DNA of 64,000 nt from Sporomusa sp. KB1 (lineage in GTDB: Bacteria > Bacillota > Negativicutes > Sporomusales > Sporomusaceae): contig NZ_VLKC01000002.1 of assembly GCF_007830295.1 (NCBI RefSeq), positions 1,521,740 through 1,585,739 on the forward strand, written 5' to 3'. The first letter of the stretch is position 1. The number at the start of each line of letters is the position of its first letter. Under the pieces are notes generated by a model. That model had not been told where the DNA came from. It did no database searches and was given only the letters and a program-made list of their open reading frames with translations. Positions 50,918 through 59,829 of this stretch are shown piece by piece. A program made the position numbers and the translations under genes.

Positions 50918-50965
50918 GAACACATGTTCCGCAATTATTTTAGCAAACATATGTTCTGTTGTCAA
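50918..50965 (-). promoter_or_regulatory. Promoter with two LexA/SOS-like operators
   Basis: Minus strand TTGACA (50960-50965), 17 bp, TAAAAT (50937-50942). GAACATATGTTT (50945-50956) lies in the spacer and GAACATGTGTTC (50918-50929) lies just after the -10. The second fits GAAC-N4-GTTC, the LexA box of Gram-positive-type bacteria. It serves 50158-50811. Confidence 0.7.
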
Positions 50966-51056
50966 GGTAATTTATTACTTATAGTAAATATCTACCCTCA
51001 ATAAAGAAAGTAAGCTCAATTTAAAACGAATAGCTTATCCCCGCTGCAGCGTATTT

Positions 51057-51614
51057 TTATTGGCTGAAATAATCGGTCACGCCTCTGGCCACAGCGCGGG
51101 CAAATTCGTCTTGCCAAACAGGATTGCCCAGTTTAGCAGCGTCTTTAGGGTTTGATATAAACGCCAGCTCAGTGAGGCATGCCGGTGCATCGGTATGTTT
51201 TGTCACATACAGGGGATTGGTTTTTAAGCCTCGGTCGGTAAGATCGCCAAGGCCAATAAGCTGCTTTTGTATAAACCCAGCCAGCAACTTGCCTTTTACG
51301 CTACCATCACAATACAAGGTCTCGGTACCGTTTGACACCTCGTTGAACGCATTACAATGGATAGACACAAAAACGTCAGCGCCGGCATTATTCGATATGT
51401 CGCACCTGGCCCCTAGTTCCTGCGAGGCGGTTGCATCTGGGCCAAATACATCAACATCAGTTTCGCGAGTCATAATGACCTGGTAGCCGACAGCCTGCAG
51501 GCATCCCTTCACTTTAAGAGCGACAATCAGGTTAATGTCACATTCGCGCAACCCGTTACCGCAGGCCCCCGGATCGGAGCCACCATGACCGGGGTCGAGA
51601 CATACAATAGGCAT
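51057..51614 (-). CDS. N-acetylmuramoyl-L-alanine amidase (endolysin)
   Basis: 185 residues, ATG with GGGAGG upstream. Amidase_3 fold: VCLDPGHGGSDPGACGNGLR (zinc His), a Glu in RECDINL, DVFVSIHCNAFNEVSNGTET (second His) and TELAFISNPKDAAKLGN (catalytic Glu). No cell-wall-binding domain or signal peptide, so release needs the holin. Last gene of the lysis group. Confidence 0.93.
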   Translation of the reverse strand: MPIVCLDPGHGGSDPGACGNGLRECDINLIVALKVKGCLQAVGYQVIMTRETDVDVFGPDATASQELGARCDISNNAGADVFVSIHCNAFNEVSNGTETLYCDGSVKGKLLAGFIQKQLIGLGDLTDRGLKTNPLYVTKHTDAPACLTELAFISNPKDAAKLGNPVWQDEFARAVARGVTDYFSQ

Positions 51615-51615
51615 A

Positions 51616-51759
51616 TTAGTTACCTCCCAATAAAATGTTAACTAAATTAACAATGGCGCTGACATCTAAGTCAACGCCATTCACTGCTTTTTGATAGGCA
51701 GCATAGCCTGCAACCAGGGCTGCAACTATTGCCGCTATCTGTTTTTTGTTTAAGTTCAT
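51616..51759 (-). CDS. Small phage membrane protein (holin partner)
   Basis: 47 residues, MNLNKKQIAAIVAALVAGYA, then AYQKAVNGVDLDVSAIVN. Four-nt overlap with the BhlA-like gene upstream, and the amidase starts 2 nt after its stop. One short transmembrane helix. Its position between holin and endolysin suggests a second holin-like or accessory lysis function. Confidence 0.75.
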   Translation of the reverse strand: MNLNKKQIAAIVAALVAGYAAYQKAVNGVDLDVSAIVNLVNILLGGN

Positions 51760-52034
51760 TTTCCTTTGTCCTCCTTTTCAATTCCTATCATATCTTCAAT
51801 ATCTTCTACACGGCCCTTCACATCGCAAAGCGCGTCTTTCATTGATATAAGGGACGCATTGATATTGCCAAGTGTTTTTGTCTGCTCGGTCAGCGTGCCG
51901 TCTATAATGCCGGTCAGGCGTTCCTCTCGCTTCCCACTGTCCCGCATGACGTAGATAACCAGTACTATAGCCAGCAGCGCCCACGCACTATTAGGGCTGG
52001 CTAATATCTCCTTTAATGGTATAAATTGCTCCAA
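51756..52034 (-). CDS. BhlA/UviB-like holin
   Basis: 92 residues, ATG. One N-terminal transmembrane segment (SAWALLAIVLVIYVMRDSGK) followed by a charged helical C-terminus (EERLTGIIDGTLTEQTKTLG and KGRVEDIEDMI). This is the BhlA layout. It starts the small-protein/amidase lysis set. Confidence 0.85.
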   Translation of the reverse strand: MEQFIPLKEILASPNSAWALLAIVLVIYVMRDSGKREERLTGIIDGTLTEQTKTLGNINASLISMKDALCDVKGRVEDIEDMIGIEKEDKGK

Positions 52035-52051
52035 TTCCTCACCCCCATAAA

Positions 52052-53071
52052 TTACAGCCCACCAACAAGAATAAATGATTGAAACATAAATGTTGATCCG
52101 GCTTCCCGTTTGTATACCGTTATATAAGGAGAACCAGCGCTAGCAATGGCTAGGTAAATCCCATCAGGGGAGAAGGATGCTTCATATCCAAGAACCGTAG
52201 GCAACGTAGCAGGATCTGCCAGCTTTGTGAAAAAGTCTCCATCTCGTTTGTATACCGTTATGAAAGGAGAACCAGCGTGAGCAACGGCTAGGTAAATCCC
52301 ATCAGGGGAAAAGTCTACAGAGTTTGCTGCACCCGGAGGCAACGTAGCAGGATCTGCCAGCTTTGTGAAAACGTCTCCATCTCGTTTGTATATCGTTATG
52401 AAAGGAGAAGCAGTGTAACCAACGACTAGGTAAATCCCATCTGAAGAAAAGCCTACTCCACGTCCAGTACTTGCAGGCAACACGGATGGATTTGCCAGCT
52501 TTGTAAACACGTCTCCATTCCGTTTGTATATTGTAACGTAAGGAGAACTATCGTGAGCAACGGCTAGGTAAATCCCATCTGAAGAAAAGTCTACTTCACG
52601 TCCAGTACTTGCAGGCAACACGGATGGATTTGCCAGTTTAGTGAAAATATCACCGTCTCGTTTATAAATCATGAGGTAGGGACTGTTACTGTGGCCCACC
52701 GCTAAGTAAGCCCCGTCTGAGGAGAAAGCTATACTTTGGGCATTACCCGTAGGCAAAGTGGCCGGATTCGGTAGTTTAGTGAAAGTATCACTATCCCGCT
52801 TATAAATTGTAACGAAAGGGCTGCCACCATGGCTCACCGCTAAATAAAACCCATCTGGCGAAAAAACTACCCCCGTGGCAACACCCGTAGGCGCAGTAGC
52901 GGGATTTGGCAGTTTAGTGAAAATATCACCGTCTCGTTTATAAATCATGAGGTAGGGACTGTTACTGTAGCCCACCGCTAAGTAAGCCCCGTCTGAGGAG
53001 AAGGATACAGAGTTTGCTGCATTGGAGGGTATAGTAGATGGATCTGCCAGCTTTGTAAAAATATCACTCAT
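52052..53071 (-). CDS. Seven-repeat beta-propeller protein (tail-tip receptor binding?)
   Basis: 339 residues. Seven blades of about 45 residues each have the form (D)xFTKLxxPxxxP....V.FS.DGxYLAV....SPyxxIYKR. Each repeat begins with a variant of DIFTKLADPST. A short C-terminal strand closes the ring (SFILVGGL). Seven repeats fit a seven-bladed propeller. The repeats are very alike at DNA level (135-bp period), so they can change by recombination. It is fused to nothing, follows the collagen-like fibre gene directly and may cap a fibre. Confidence 0.8.
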   Translation of the reverse strand: MSDIFTKLADPSTIPSNAANSVSFSSDGAYLAVGYSNSPYLMIYKRDGDIFTKLPNPATAPTGVATGVVFSPDGFYLAVSHGGSPFVTIYKRDSDTFTKLPNPATLPTGNAQSIAFSSDGAYLAVGHSNSPYLMIYKRDGDIFTKLANPSVLPASTGREVDFSSDGIYLAVAHDSSPYVTIYKRNGDVFTKLANPSVLPASTGRGVGFSSDGIYLVVGYTASPFITIYKRDGDVFTKLADPATLPPGAANSVDFSPDGIYLAVAHAGSPFITVYKRDGDFFTKLADPATLPTVLGYEASFSPDGIYLAIASAGSPYITVYKREAGSTFMFQSFILVGGL

Positions 53072-54139
53072 CTAATAATCCACCACCTTAGCAATTACGC
53101 TGACCATCGTAGCAGAGACACCGGCACCGTTAATTTGAGCGTAAAACTGCAGCCCTTCCGCAACAAGCGTGTTGGTCGGTGCCGCCCAGTTTGTCAATTT
53201 CGTTGAGATGCTAACTTCTGCCAACAGCGTCCCATTGTGAAAAATCTGAACACCAGTAGCGGCTGTCGGCGTATCTGTTGTCATTATGGTATAGCCGACT
53301 AGTTTCCCGGCGCGTGGGAACATGTTCAGTACAGATTTTTGACCATTTTCGGGATTGACCAGGGCAACACCGGCCGTCCATTGACGTGTTGCCCAGGCTA
53401 TAGCGTAATCTGTTGCCGACGATTTAACTAAAACTTGGCCTGCCGTGCCGCCCGCAGGGATACCGGTGCCTGCTGCGCCAGGGTCCCCTTTCGGCCCCTG
53501 CGGTCCAATTGGTCCCGCCTTACCTTGTGGTCCAGCGGGTCCCTCAGGGCCTTGTATTCCTTGGGAGCCAGCGGGTCCCTGGGGTCCGGCTGCGCCTTGG
53601 GAAGCTAATAACGCCCAGTAGGTTTCAGAAGAGGCGTTTCCCGTAGGTGGTACGTTCGTATGCGCGTCTAAACAAAAATAAGACGCGCCCTGATAGCCCA
53701 CGGCATCGTCTTTTTGGTAGGTAGTAGTATTAGACCATGACCCTTTCCATGCCAATCCTGCAGGACCACCCGGACCGGCGGGACCTCGCAGCCCCTGAGG
53801 GCCTGTCGGGCCAACGGGTCCTTGCTCTCCTTGTGGGCCGGCAGGACCCTGTGGTCCGGGCGGTCCCTCGGTTCCTTCTCCGCCGCCAGATGTATACAGC
53901 GCCGATACGGCAGTGACCAGGTTTTCAAAGTTTTCATCTGTGACCGTATACCCCTGCTGAGACAATGCCTCAGCGATGGCCGCACACATCATGCTGACCT
54001 GGTAAAACAGTTTATTGTGTAGTTCCGGGATAGCACGGCCGGGGATGACACCGTTTTGCCGTTGCGTTGCGGCAGCATATTGCTCATCGGTCATCATGCT
54101 CGTTTTGGTTTCATTGAAAATTTTAAAATTTGTAGGCAT
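53072..54139 (-). CDS. Collagen-like tail fibre with internal carbohydrate-binding domain
   Basis: 355 residues, ATG after AGGGAGG. Residues 1-85 form a head shared with the next fibre ([20 protein letters not shown]). Then two Gly-X-Y collagen-like blocks ([20 protein letters not shown] and [20 protein letters not shown]) flank a CBM5/12-like module ([20 protein letters not shown]). The C-terminal 120 residues are a beta-rich tip. A trimeric fibre is likely. Collagen-like repeats vary easily in length. Confidence 0.85.
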   Translation of the reverse strand: MPTNFKIFNETKTSMMTDEQYAAATQRQNGVIPGRAIPELHNKLFYQVSMMCAAIAEALSQQGYTVTDENFENLVTAVSALYTSGGGEGTEGPPGPQGPAGPQGEQGPVGPTGPQGLRGPAGPGGPAGLAWKGSWSNTTTYQKDDAVGYQGASYFCLDAHTNVPPTGNASSETYWALLASQGAAGPQGPAGSQGIQGPEGPAGPQGKAGPIGPQGPKGDPGAAGTGIPAGGTAGQVLVKSSATDYAIAWATRQWTAGVALVNPENGQKSVLNMFPRAGKLVGYTIMTTDTPTAATGVQIFHNGTLLAEVSISTKLTNWAAPTNTLVAEGLQFYAQINGAGVSATMVSVIAKVVDY

Positions 54140-54151
54140 GTCTTCCCTCCC

Positions 54152-55051
54152 TTATGCAATCTGCTCGATATACGCCAAACTATAAAAAGGCGGCATATTC
54201 GTGTGTGGCTGACCATCGCCAGTTTCGGTCGTTGGGTAAGTCCAGTACTCTGGACCCACGCCAGCGCCCGCCTGCCCTAATTCCCGGCCTTCGTGGATGC
54301 CATCGGAACTATGCGAATAGTATTGTGACCCATGACTATGTGAGGGTATTTGGTCTATGGATAACGTTACTGCTGCGGCCCCGCCTGAGGTGCCTGCAGG
54401 ATACGCTGAACTGGCGACAAGAATAAACCTGCCTCGCAGATCCTGGGTACCGTCGGTGCCGTCGCAAATGTGCCAGGAAGTATTAATTTTGCCACTGAGC
54501 CGGTCAATCGGATATTTATTGCCTGTGCCGCCAAAGCTGCCGCGAAACGGCAGCGCTACCCCGGCAGGTGGTACGCCTCCGGACACCAGCGCACTGCCGC
54601 CGGCATGAGTTACCCAGCGGACCGTATTATCTGTAGTTATCCCTTCATTGGCCGCCCATGTCGGCTCGGCAGCGCCGCTTATGCCGCCCTGCGTGCAGTA
54701 AAACCATTTGGCCATACCTAAGTTCTTACTGTATACGATATCGCTGACCGTGTATTTCGTGTTTGGCTGCCAAAACAAAACGCTACTACCGGCAAGGGAC
54801 AACAGCGCTTGCGTAATATTATTGGTAAGCAAAGCCAGATCAGCGTCTGACGCGTCAAAGCCCTGATTGGCCACAAACTGCCCAAACGCGGTAACCATCA
54901 TGCTCCACTGGTAAAACATCTTGTTGTGCATGGCGCTAGGCGCGATTCCTGGCGTTACGCCGTTTATTCTGTAATTACTGCTTTGATAAACTGAATGATC
55001 AATCATGTTTTGCTTATTCTGATCAAAAACAAGAAAATTGCTAGTTGCCAA
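54152..55051 (-). CDS. Tail fibre / tail-collar-type protein
   Basis: 299 residues from TTG 55051, after GGAGAG. The N-terminal 85 residues resemble those of the collagen-like fibre (RINGVTPGIAPSAMHNKMFY). The C-terminus is of the tail-collar type (WHICDGTDGTQDLRGRFILV, IPSHSHGSQYYSH, PHTNMPPFYSLAYIEQI). The His-rich SHSHG loop probably binds metal. It is likely the second fibre attached at the same baseplate site. Confidence 0.85.
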   Translation of the reverse strand: MATSNFLVFDQNKQNMIDHSVYQSSNYRINGVTPGIAPSAMHNKMFYQWSMMVTAFGQFVANQGFDASDADLALLTNNITQALLSLAGSSVLFWQPNTKYTVSDIVYSKNLGMAKWFYCTQGGISGAAEPTWAANEGITTDNTVRWVTHAGGSALVSGGVPPAGVALPFRGSFGGTGNKYPIDRLSGKINTSWHICDGTDGTQDLRGRFILVASSAYPAGTSGGAAAVTLSIDQIPSHSHGSQYYSHSSDGIHEGRELGQAGAGVGPEYWTYPTTETGDGQPHTNMPPFYSLAYIEQIA

Positions 55052-55693
55052 TTAAGACCACTCTCCTTCCCCGTATCCCTTGTACATGTCGTCTTCATCA
55101 CCGTAGGCAAAAACGTACGAATCTGCTCGCAGACCGCCGCCCTGCCAATAACCCCGGTCATAACCCTTCATGGCTGGTGTGTCCATGTCGTAGGCGAATA
55201 ATGGCCGGCCAGTGGCGGTCAGGTTGATTCTGACCGTCTCAGGTTTCGGAAATAGGTAGCCATGCTCCAACAGGTCCTTTACAAGCGTTCCGACATTCCC
55301 AACCAGCAGCACGTCCATGCTCATGTCCTGATTGTCGTAAATCTCCAAGTGATATTCCGGAAAGTGTTCATCCCAATAAGAGTATATAGAAGGCGTCATA
55401 CCGTCCCATATATTAATCAGGACTTTTGCTTTTAACGCGAACCGGTAAGTACTGTCCCCCATAACCGGACTATAGCCGCCCGAGGGCTGAAAGTCCAAAA
55501 CACGCTTACGGCCAATGAATTCGCCAAGAATGTCAAGCTGCTTACCTACGGCTGTGTCCAAATCAAAGTATGTGTGAATATTTCTGGCCAGCTCAGCAAC
55601 ATCCTCGCCTTTTTGCAGGCCGGCTTCTAACCAGGCCATAAACTTAGGTTTATCGCGGTATAGAGAGGTGATTAGATTCAGATATTTTTCCAT
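55052..55693 (-). CDS. DUF2612 baseplate wedge-tip protein
   Basis: 213 residues, ATG. The N-terminal helices YFDLDTAVGKQLDILGEFIG and YRFALKAKVLINIWDGMTPS match the DUF2612 family found after baseplate J in myophages. It is likely the tail-fibre adaptor of the baseplate. It overlaps none and follows gp47/J by 8 nt. Confidence 0.8.
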   Translation of the reverse strand: MEKYLNLITSLYRDKPKFMAWLEAGLQKGEDVAELARNIHTYFDLDTAVGKQLDILGEFIGRKRVLDFQPSGGYSPVMGDSTYRFALKAKVLINIWDGMTPSIYSYWDEHFPEYHLEIYDNQDMSMDVLLVGNVGTLVKDLLEHGYLFPKPETVRINLTATGRPLFAYDMDTPAMKGYDRGYWQGGGLRADSYVFAYGDEDDMYKGYGEGEWS

Positions 55694-55701
55694 ATGCCCT
55701 C

Positions 55702-56877
55702 CTAAGCGGGGTTAACCTTAATATTGGCTAATTCTCCCTTGGTAACACCGTGAAACGGGATCACAATATCCGCTGTACTTTGGGCTTTGCCTACGGTCCC
55801 GGCTGTCAACGACTGAATAGAAAAAGACGGCATATGCAAGTCTACATTCGCCGTCATAGCTGCGGCCCATAAAGCCGACAGGGCCAAATCCTGGCCAATG
55901 GCCAGGTTGTTGAGGTATGCCACAAGGTTAGCATTTATGTTTTCGAGCACATTGCTGGTGTACCCGGTGAGCTGCTTGATATTCAGTGTAACGGCCATAT
56001 TATAATAGGTCGGCCGATAGAACCTGATCAGCACATTCTGCCCCCGGTCATTCATAACCAGTATAGCAGTCGTTCCGTTTGTATATCCCCCCGGCGTTTT
56101 CCGGGTGTGGATGGTTCTGGCGATTTCCTCATCGTTGCCGCCCTCGATAACTGCAGTCAAACTATGGGGCGGCAGGCCGTTATCATCATACTGGCCTGTA
56201 TCATTTTCGTAAAGAATATGACGGGTTACACCCGGCAAGGCATAAATCGCGCCATCGATGCCATCCAAGACAGTGGTACTGGGATTTGCCGTACTGGCAG
56301 CCTGCCGGCCACGCAGGGCTGAATCGACTTCCGCTGCTTGCCCCGGGCTGGCAGCTGCAGAGTTGGACACGTTCAACCAACCGGCTGTAGGCGTCATGAT
56401 CTTGTTAATCTCTCCCGACTGCGCGGTTATGTTACCCAGGGTTTGACAGGTGGCTACCGATGATGTGGAGCCGGATGTGCCGATAACTACAGAGGCAGGC
56501 AGCGCCCAGTTATACCCGGATACGTCCTGGACAATGCCGTTTGTTATCACCGTGCCGCCTTGGCCGGTGAGGATGACAGGGACAGTTGAGTAAGACGCTG
56601 CTTTGCGGTTGATACCGTTAATTCTCACGGTACCATCCAGCGCTGCGTTAGTAGCCGTACTCGGTGATCGGCTGTTATATGCCAGTTGCAAGGTTTGCAG
56701 TACGTCATGGTACTTGAGTGACAGCGCGGAGATATATTGGTAGTCGGCGCTGTCGTTTTCTAAATAGATGTCCTGCCCGTAAATCCGCTTTGCCTCGGCA
56801 ATCATGCCATCTCTGATATCTATATAACTGGGGAGATGTAAGCCGCTGGCGTCGATGTATGGTTTAAAATAAGCCAT
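55702..56877 (-). CDS. Baseplate J-like protein (gp47 family)
   Basis: 391 residues, ATG. Typical start (PSYIDIRDGMIAEAKRIYGQ) and end of gpJ/gp47 (ALSALWAAAMTANVDLHMPS, GVTKGELANIKVNPA). A central DGIDGAIYALPGVTRHILYE is typical too. Wedge component of a contractile tail baseplate. Its start overlaps the stop of the gp25-like gene. Confidence 0.92.
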   Translation of the reverse strand: MAYFKPYIDASGLHLPSYIDIRDGMIAEAKRIYGQDIYLENDSADYQYISALSLKYHDVLQTLQLAYNSRSPSTATNAALDGTVRINGINRKAASYSTVPVILTGQGGTVITNGIVQDVSGYNWALPASVVIGTSGSTSSVATCQTLGNITAQSGEINKIMTPTAGWLNVSNSAAASPGQAAEVDSALRGRQAASTANPSTTVLDGIDGAIYALPGVTRHILYENDTGQYDDNGLPPHSLTAVIEGGNDEEIARTIHTRKTPGGYTNGTTAILVMNDRGQNVLIRFYRPTYYNMAVTLNIKQLTGYTSNVLENINANLVAYLNNLAIGQDLALSALWAAAMTANVDLHMPSFSIQSLTAGTVGKAQSTADIVIPFHGVTKGELANIKVNPA

Positions 56878-57242
56878 CAGAATGTCACCTCCTCATCCAA
56901 GGTGATAGTGCCATATACCGTATCCACACGGCACTGGAATACGTATTTGCGTGTCTCGTTATCAAAGGTACTGGAAAAATCGAATATATCCGTCACGTCC
57001 GTAGTATTTCGGATTCGTTTTTGCAAAATCAGGTCAATGGCCTGGGTTCCCCTGTTTGTTCTGGCACCAAGTATAACCTGAAATAACGGCAATCCATCCT
57101 CGGTATCCTCCCACCATTCTGTTAGCAGCAGCTTTAGTCGCGTATAAACTGCCTGTGCTACCGCTTCCTCTTTCGATAGGAAAGCTTGCCGATTTTGGCC
57201 AAATGTATAGTCGCCGTTCGCATCCAAACGTCGATAGATCAT
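56877..57242 (-). CDS. Baseplate wedge protein, gpW/gp25-like
   Basis: 121 residues, ATG. The pattern QNRQAFLSKEEAVAQAVYTR, GLPLFQVILGARTNRGTQAI and TVYGTITLDEEVTF places it in the position and family of gp25-like wedge proteins, coupled to gpJ by overlap. Confidence 0.82.
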   Translation of the reverse strand: MIYRRLDANGDYTFGQNRQAFLSKEEAVAQAVYTRLKLLLTEWWEDTEDGLPLFQVILGARTNRGTQAIDLILQKRIRNTTDVTDIFDFSSTFDNETRKYVFQCRVDTVYGTITLDEEVTF

Positions 57243-57850
57243 GTCACGCCTCCTGTTGTGCCGCCGCCTGGTTCCACACCGCCATGGGTGTGCCCCAGGA
57301 AGGAACGGCCATCAATGGTGGTATTGGGGCCAATATTGATGTTGCCAGAATTGATGTTGATGTTACTGTCTGCAATTTCTATGATTGCGCTGCCGGCGTC
57401 ATTCCGAATTTGCAGACTGTCGGTGGACACCCCTGACAATCGGTTCGGCTGTGAAATTTTAGTTATGATGGCCAGCCCGTCGGACAGGTCATGCCGGCGG
57501 CGGTCAATTTGATTTTGCACCCCGCCCGACTGCCAGAAAGCGTCATAGCAGCAATCAGCGAAGATCACCAAGCATTCATCATTTTTTTTGACGGGGAAAG
57601 TGATCGAATAGCCACCGGCGCGGGGGAACATCACCGGTACATCTACCAGCAAAGGGATATCTGTCCATTCTTGATTCCCGCTTATATTTACTTTCTCACG
57701 GATGGCCGGCTTTATGGTAGCCGTCTGTCTGTCAGAATCATAGGATTCGATGATCCCCGGCATGGCCACGCGAATGTCCAGGGCTGTCATAAGCGCCAGG
57801 AGCCGGAATAGTTCGGTTTGATCTCCCAGTCGTTCATTGATTGTGAGCAT
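57239..57850 (-). CDS. Gp138-family spike protein
   Basis: 203 residues, ATG. N-terminal MPGIIESYDSDRQTATIKPA, an OB-fold, DVPVMFPRAGGYSITFPVKK, and a short beta-helical tip with repeated NIN/NI and INSGNINIGPNTTIDGRS, ending HTHGGVEPGGG. The Gp138 N-terminal domain marks membrane-puncturing spikes; the His-rich tip may bind iron. Confidence 0.9.
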   Translation of the reverse strand: MLTINERLGDQTELFRLLALMTALDIRVAMPGIIESYDSDRQTATIKPAIREKVNISGNQEWTDIPLLVDVPVMFPRAGGYSITFPVKKNDECLVIFADCCYDAFWQSGGVQNQIDRRRHDLSDGLAIITKISQPNRLSGVSTDSLQIRNDAGSAIIEIADSNININSGNINIGPNTTIDGRSFLGHTHGGVEPGGGTTGGVT

Positions 57851-57863
57851 AAAATCTAACCTC

Positions 57864-58829
57864 CTATTGCGGGTTCTGGTCTGCCGTGGCCAGCATGAGC
57901 GGCATCAACCCGTAGCGGCTAACGCCAATAACTTCTGTATACCATTCATCGCCCCGGGTATCGCCAATATGATTTAATTTATATACCTGGTACTGCCCAT
58001 CCTCGTCCAGTTTGGAAGGTATAAGCCCAATCTGGTACTTGGCTTGGCGAATAAGAACATTATCCAGTTTGATCATTGTCTGCAGTTTGATTGCCGGATT
58101 CAACAAGCACCGGAAGCTAACCCCGTCTTGTACTTGCTGCGGCGAACCGATTAAACCGGTTTGCGGTGTCAAAACCAGAGCCTCGTCGGGGGCAATGTCC
58201 GTTGCTTTAGCAATGTAAATTTTCCCTTCATCTACCCAGAAACTAGCAGCATTGTCGCGGGCAATATCGCCTAAATAATTTTTAGGCATCCCGAAAAACA
58301 CTTTACCACGCGGCAACCGCTGAGTAGATAACTCTGGCGATATGCGGCCAATTTCAGTTGGTTTCGTTTTATTTGGGACAATGGACCGCTGAGCAATATG
58401 CTCAACGATTTGCCGCTGCGTCACGCCGGCGTTAAGCGTCGTTTTAAGAATGCCATTGTTTAAGAAGGCGTCGCCGTCTAAACAGATTAAAGACAAAACA
58501 TAATCCACGTTATCTTCCCGGGAGCGGACAAACTGAATAATGTCTCCGTCAAAGATTTTCCCGTACTGCTTAACCTCTGTTTGCTGGCCAGTCTCCGTAT
58601 CGATAATCCCGTCATAGCCAGCCTCCACGATAATCCGCACGCCTTCTTTGATAATCTCTGTTTCGGTGTCGTTGGTCAGGTTATAAATGTTGATCTCTGC
58701 ATAATTGGACACCGCTCTGGCCTTTTTCTCAATGCTGAAAGTGCAGCGTAGGTTTGACACATCCCAGGCGTTATCCGCTTTGTCGGCTACGTATACACGG
58801 AATTTGCGGCCATACAGATAGTTGCTCAT
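57864..58829 (-). CDS. Tail hub protein (gp27/gpD-like)
   Basis: 321 residues, ATG. N-terminal RKFRVYVADKADNAWDVSNL and the hub-type centre GYDGIIDTETGQQTEVKQYG. The C-terminus has IGDTRGDEWYTEVIGVSRYG. Its place between spike and plug genes makes it the baseplate hub that carries the Gp138 spike. Confidence 0.78.
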   Translation of the reverse strand: MSNYLYGRKFRVYVADKADNAWDVSNLRCTFSIEKKARAVSNYAEINIYNLTNDTETEIIKEGVRIIVEAGYDGIIDTETGQQTEVKQYGKIFDGDIIQFVRSREDNVDYVLSLICLDGDAFLNNGILKTTLNAGVTQRQIVEHIAQRSIVPNKTKPTEIGRISPELSTQRLPRGKVFFGMPKNYLGDIARDNAASFWVDEGKIYIAKATDIAPDEALVLTPQTGLIGSPQQVQDGVSFRCLLNPAIKLQTMIKLDNVLIRQAKYQIGLIPSKLDEDGQYQVYKLNHIGDTRGDEWYTEVIGVSRYGLMPLMLATADQNPQ

Positions 58830-59170
58830 ATCGGCGTATCACTCCAAATTAAAATCCAGTCTACCCCTAGATTTGAGTCATTCGGGAATTCTGTTGCAGA
58901 ATTGCCGGTATTCACCACGTAAGCGCTGCCAATGCCAAGGTAAGAGTATTGTTCTAAAATATTAGCTGCGGGTGGGTCCCCCGGAATCAGCGGAATAGAT
59001 GAAAGCAGAACGTTGTTCGTCGCCTCATCAGTAATGCCCATAATCCAATAGCCGGCAATCGAATTCCAGGCAACAAAAAAGGACAGTGCTTTGTTCTGTC
59101 CATCAATCTGCAGCGTACAAGTGAATTTTTGATTTGGGGCAGTTGTCAGTGGAATTTTTTGATAAGCCAT
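58826..59170 (-). CDS. Baseplate plug-type phage protein
   Basis: 114 residues, ATG. It reads KIPLTTAPNQKFTCTLQIDG and ends DSNLGVDWILIWSD, which fits the short plug proteins of Pam3-like contractile tails. Its stop overlaps the hub start by 4 nt. Confidence 0.75.
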   Translation of the reverse strand: MAYQKIPLTTAPNQKFTCTLQIDGQNKALSFFVAWNSIAGYWIMGITDEATNNVLLSSIPLIPGDPPAANILEQYSYLGIGSAYVVNTGNSATEFPNDSNLGVDWILIWSDTPI

Positions 59171-59246
59171 AAAATCACCTTTTGTTATTTTTTACAAGGG
59201 AAATTCTTGGTTTTTGTAGAAGTATTGCTTAGAAAGGAGTGAGTCT

Positions 59247-59825
59247 ATGAAAAAACTTATTTTAATCCTGTTTTTCCTCATGCTTTTCAGCGCGCAGGCT
59301 TTAGCCCGGCCAATAGTCATGTACAGCACTATTAACGATGGGCTTGCTGTGCCAATTTTGGTTTACTCCTCCGAGAAAGTAGACGCTTATATACCTGATG
59401 ATATGATTAACTTTAATTTGTTTTGGAGTAAATATCCTCAAAATGGAAATTTCAGTTTCACCGTGTATTACGAGGCTAAAGACGAAGCATTAAGGCAAAA
59501 TATGGTTAGCGGATTTAAAGAACGCATAAAAAACAGAACTGTAATTTTATTTGGGGGCGCCAACCCCGACTGGTTGAAGGGCTCAATGGAAGCTATCTAT
59601 TTCGATATGCAAAATAAACAGGCCGTTTCAACAAAGGAAATCTTTGTTGATGCGTATGGGAATTTTATGGGCTCACGAGGAGGATTTAGGCAAGTAACAC
59701 CTTTAAACGAAGAGCACAAAGTATATTCGAAAATCGCTGAAAACATAGCGGTCTTGTTGGAAAAGGCAAAAAACGACCCTCGTTATGCGTATTTAATAAG
59801 AGAGTCTGGGAAAGCGGATAATTAA
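59247..59825 (+). CDS. Secreted protein inserted in the tail operon on the opposite strand (moron)
   Basis: 192 residues, ATG after AAAGGAG. The signal peptide is KKLILILFFLMLFSAQALAR, with cleavage after ALA. The mature part is alpha/beta with no known motif (SFTVYYEAKDEALRQNMVSG, TVILFGGANPDWLKGSM). All adjacent phage genes run the other way. AT-rich DNA (59171-59246) upstream could hold its own promoter. It looks like a cargo gene that alters the lysogen surface. Confidence 0.75.
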   Translation: MKKLILILFFLMLFSAQALARPIVMYSTINDGLAVPILVYSSEKVDAYIPDDMINFNLFWSKYPQNGNFSFTVYYEAKDEALRQNMVSGFKERIKNRTVILFGGANPDWLKGSMEAIYFDMQNKQAVSTKEIFVDAYGNFMGSRGGFRQVTPLNEEHKVYSKIAENIAVLLEKAKNDPRYAYLIRESGKADN

Positions 59826-59829
59826 AAAA

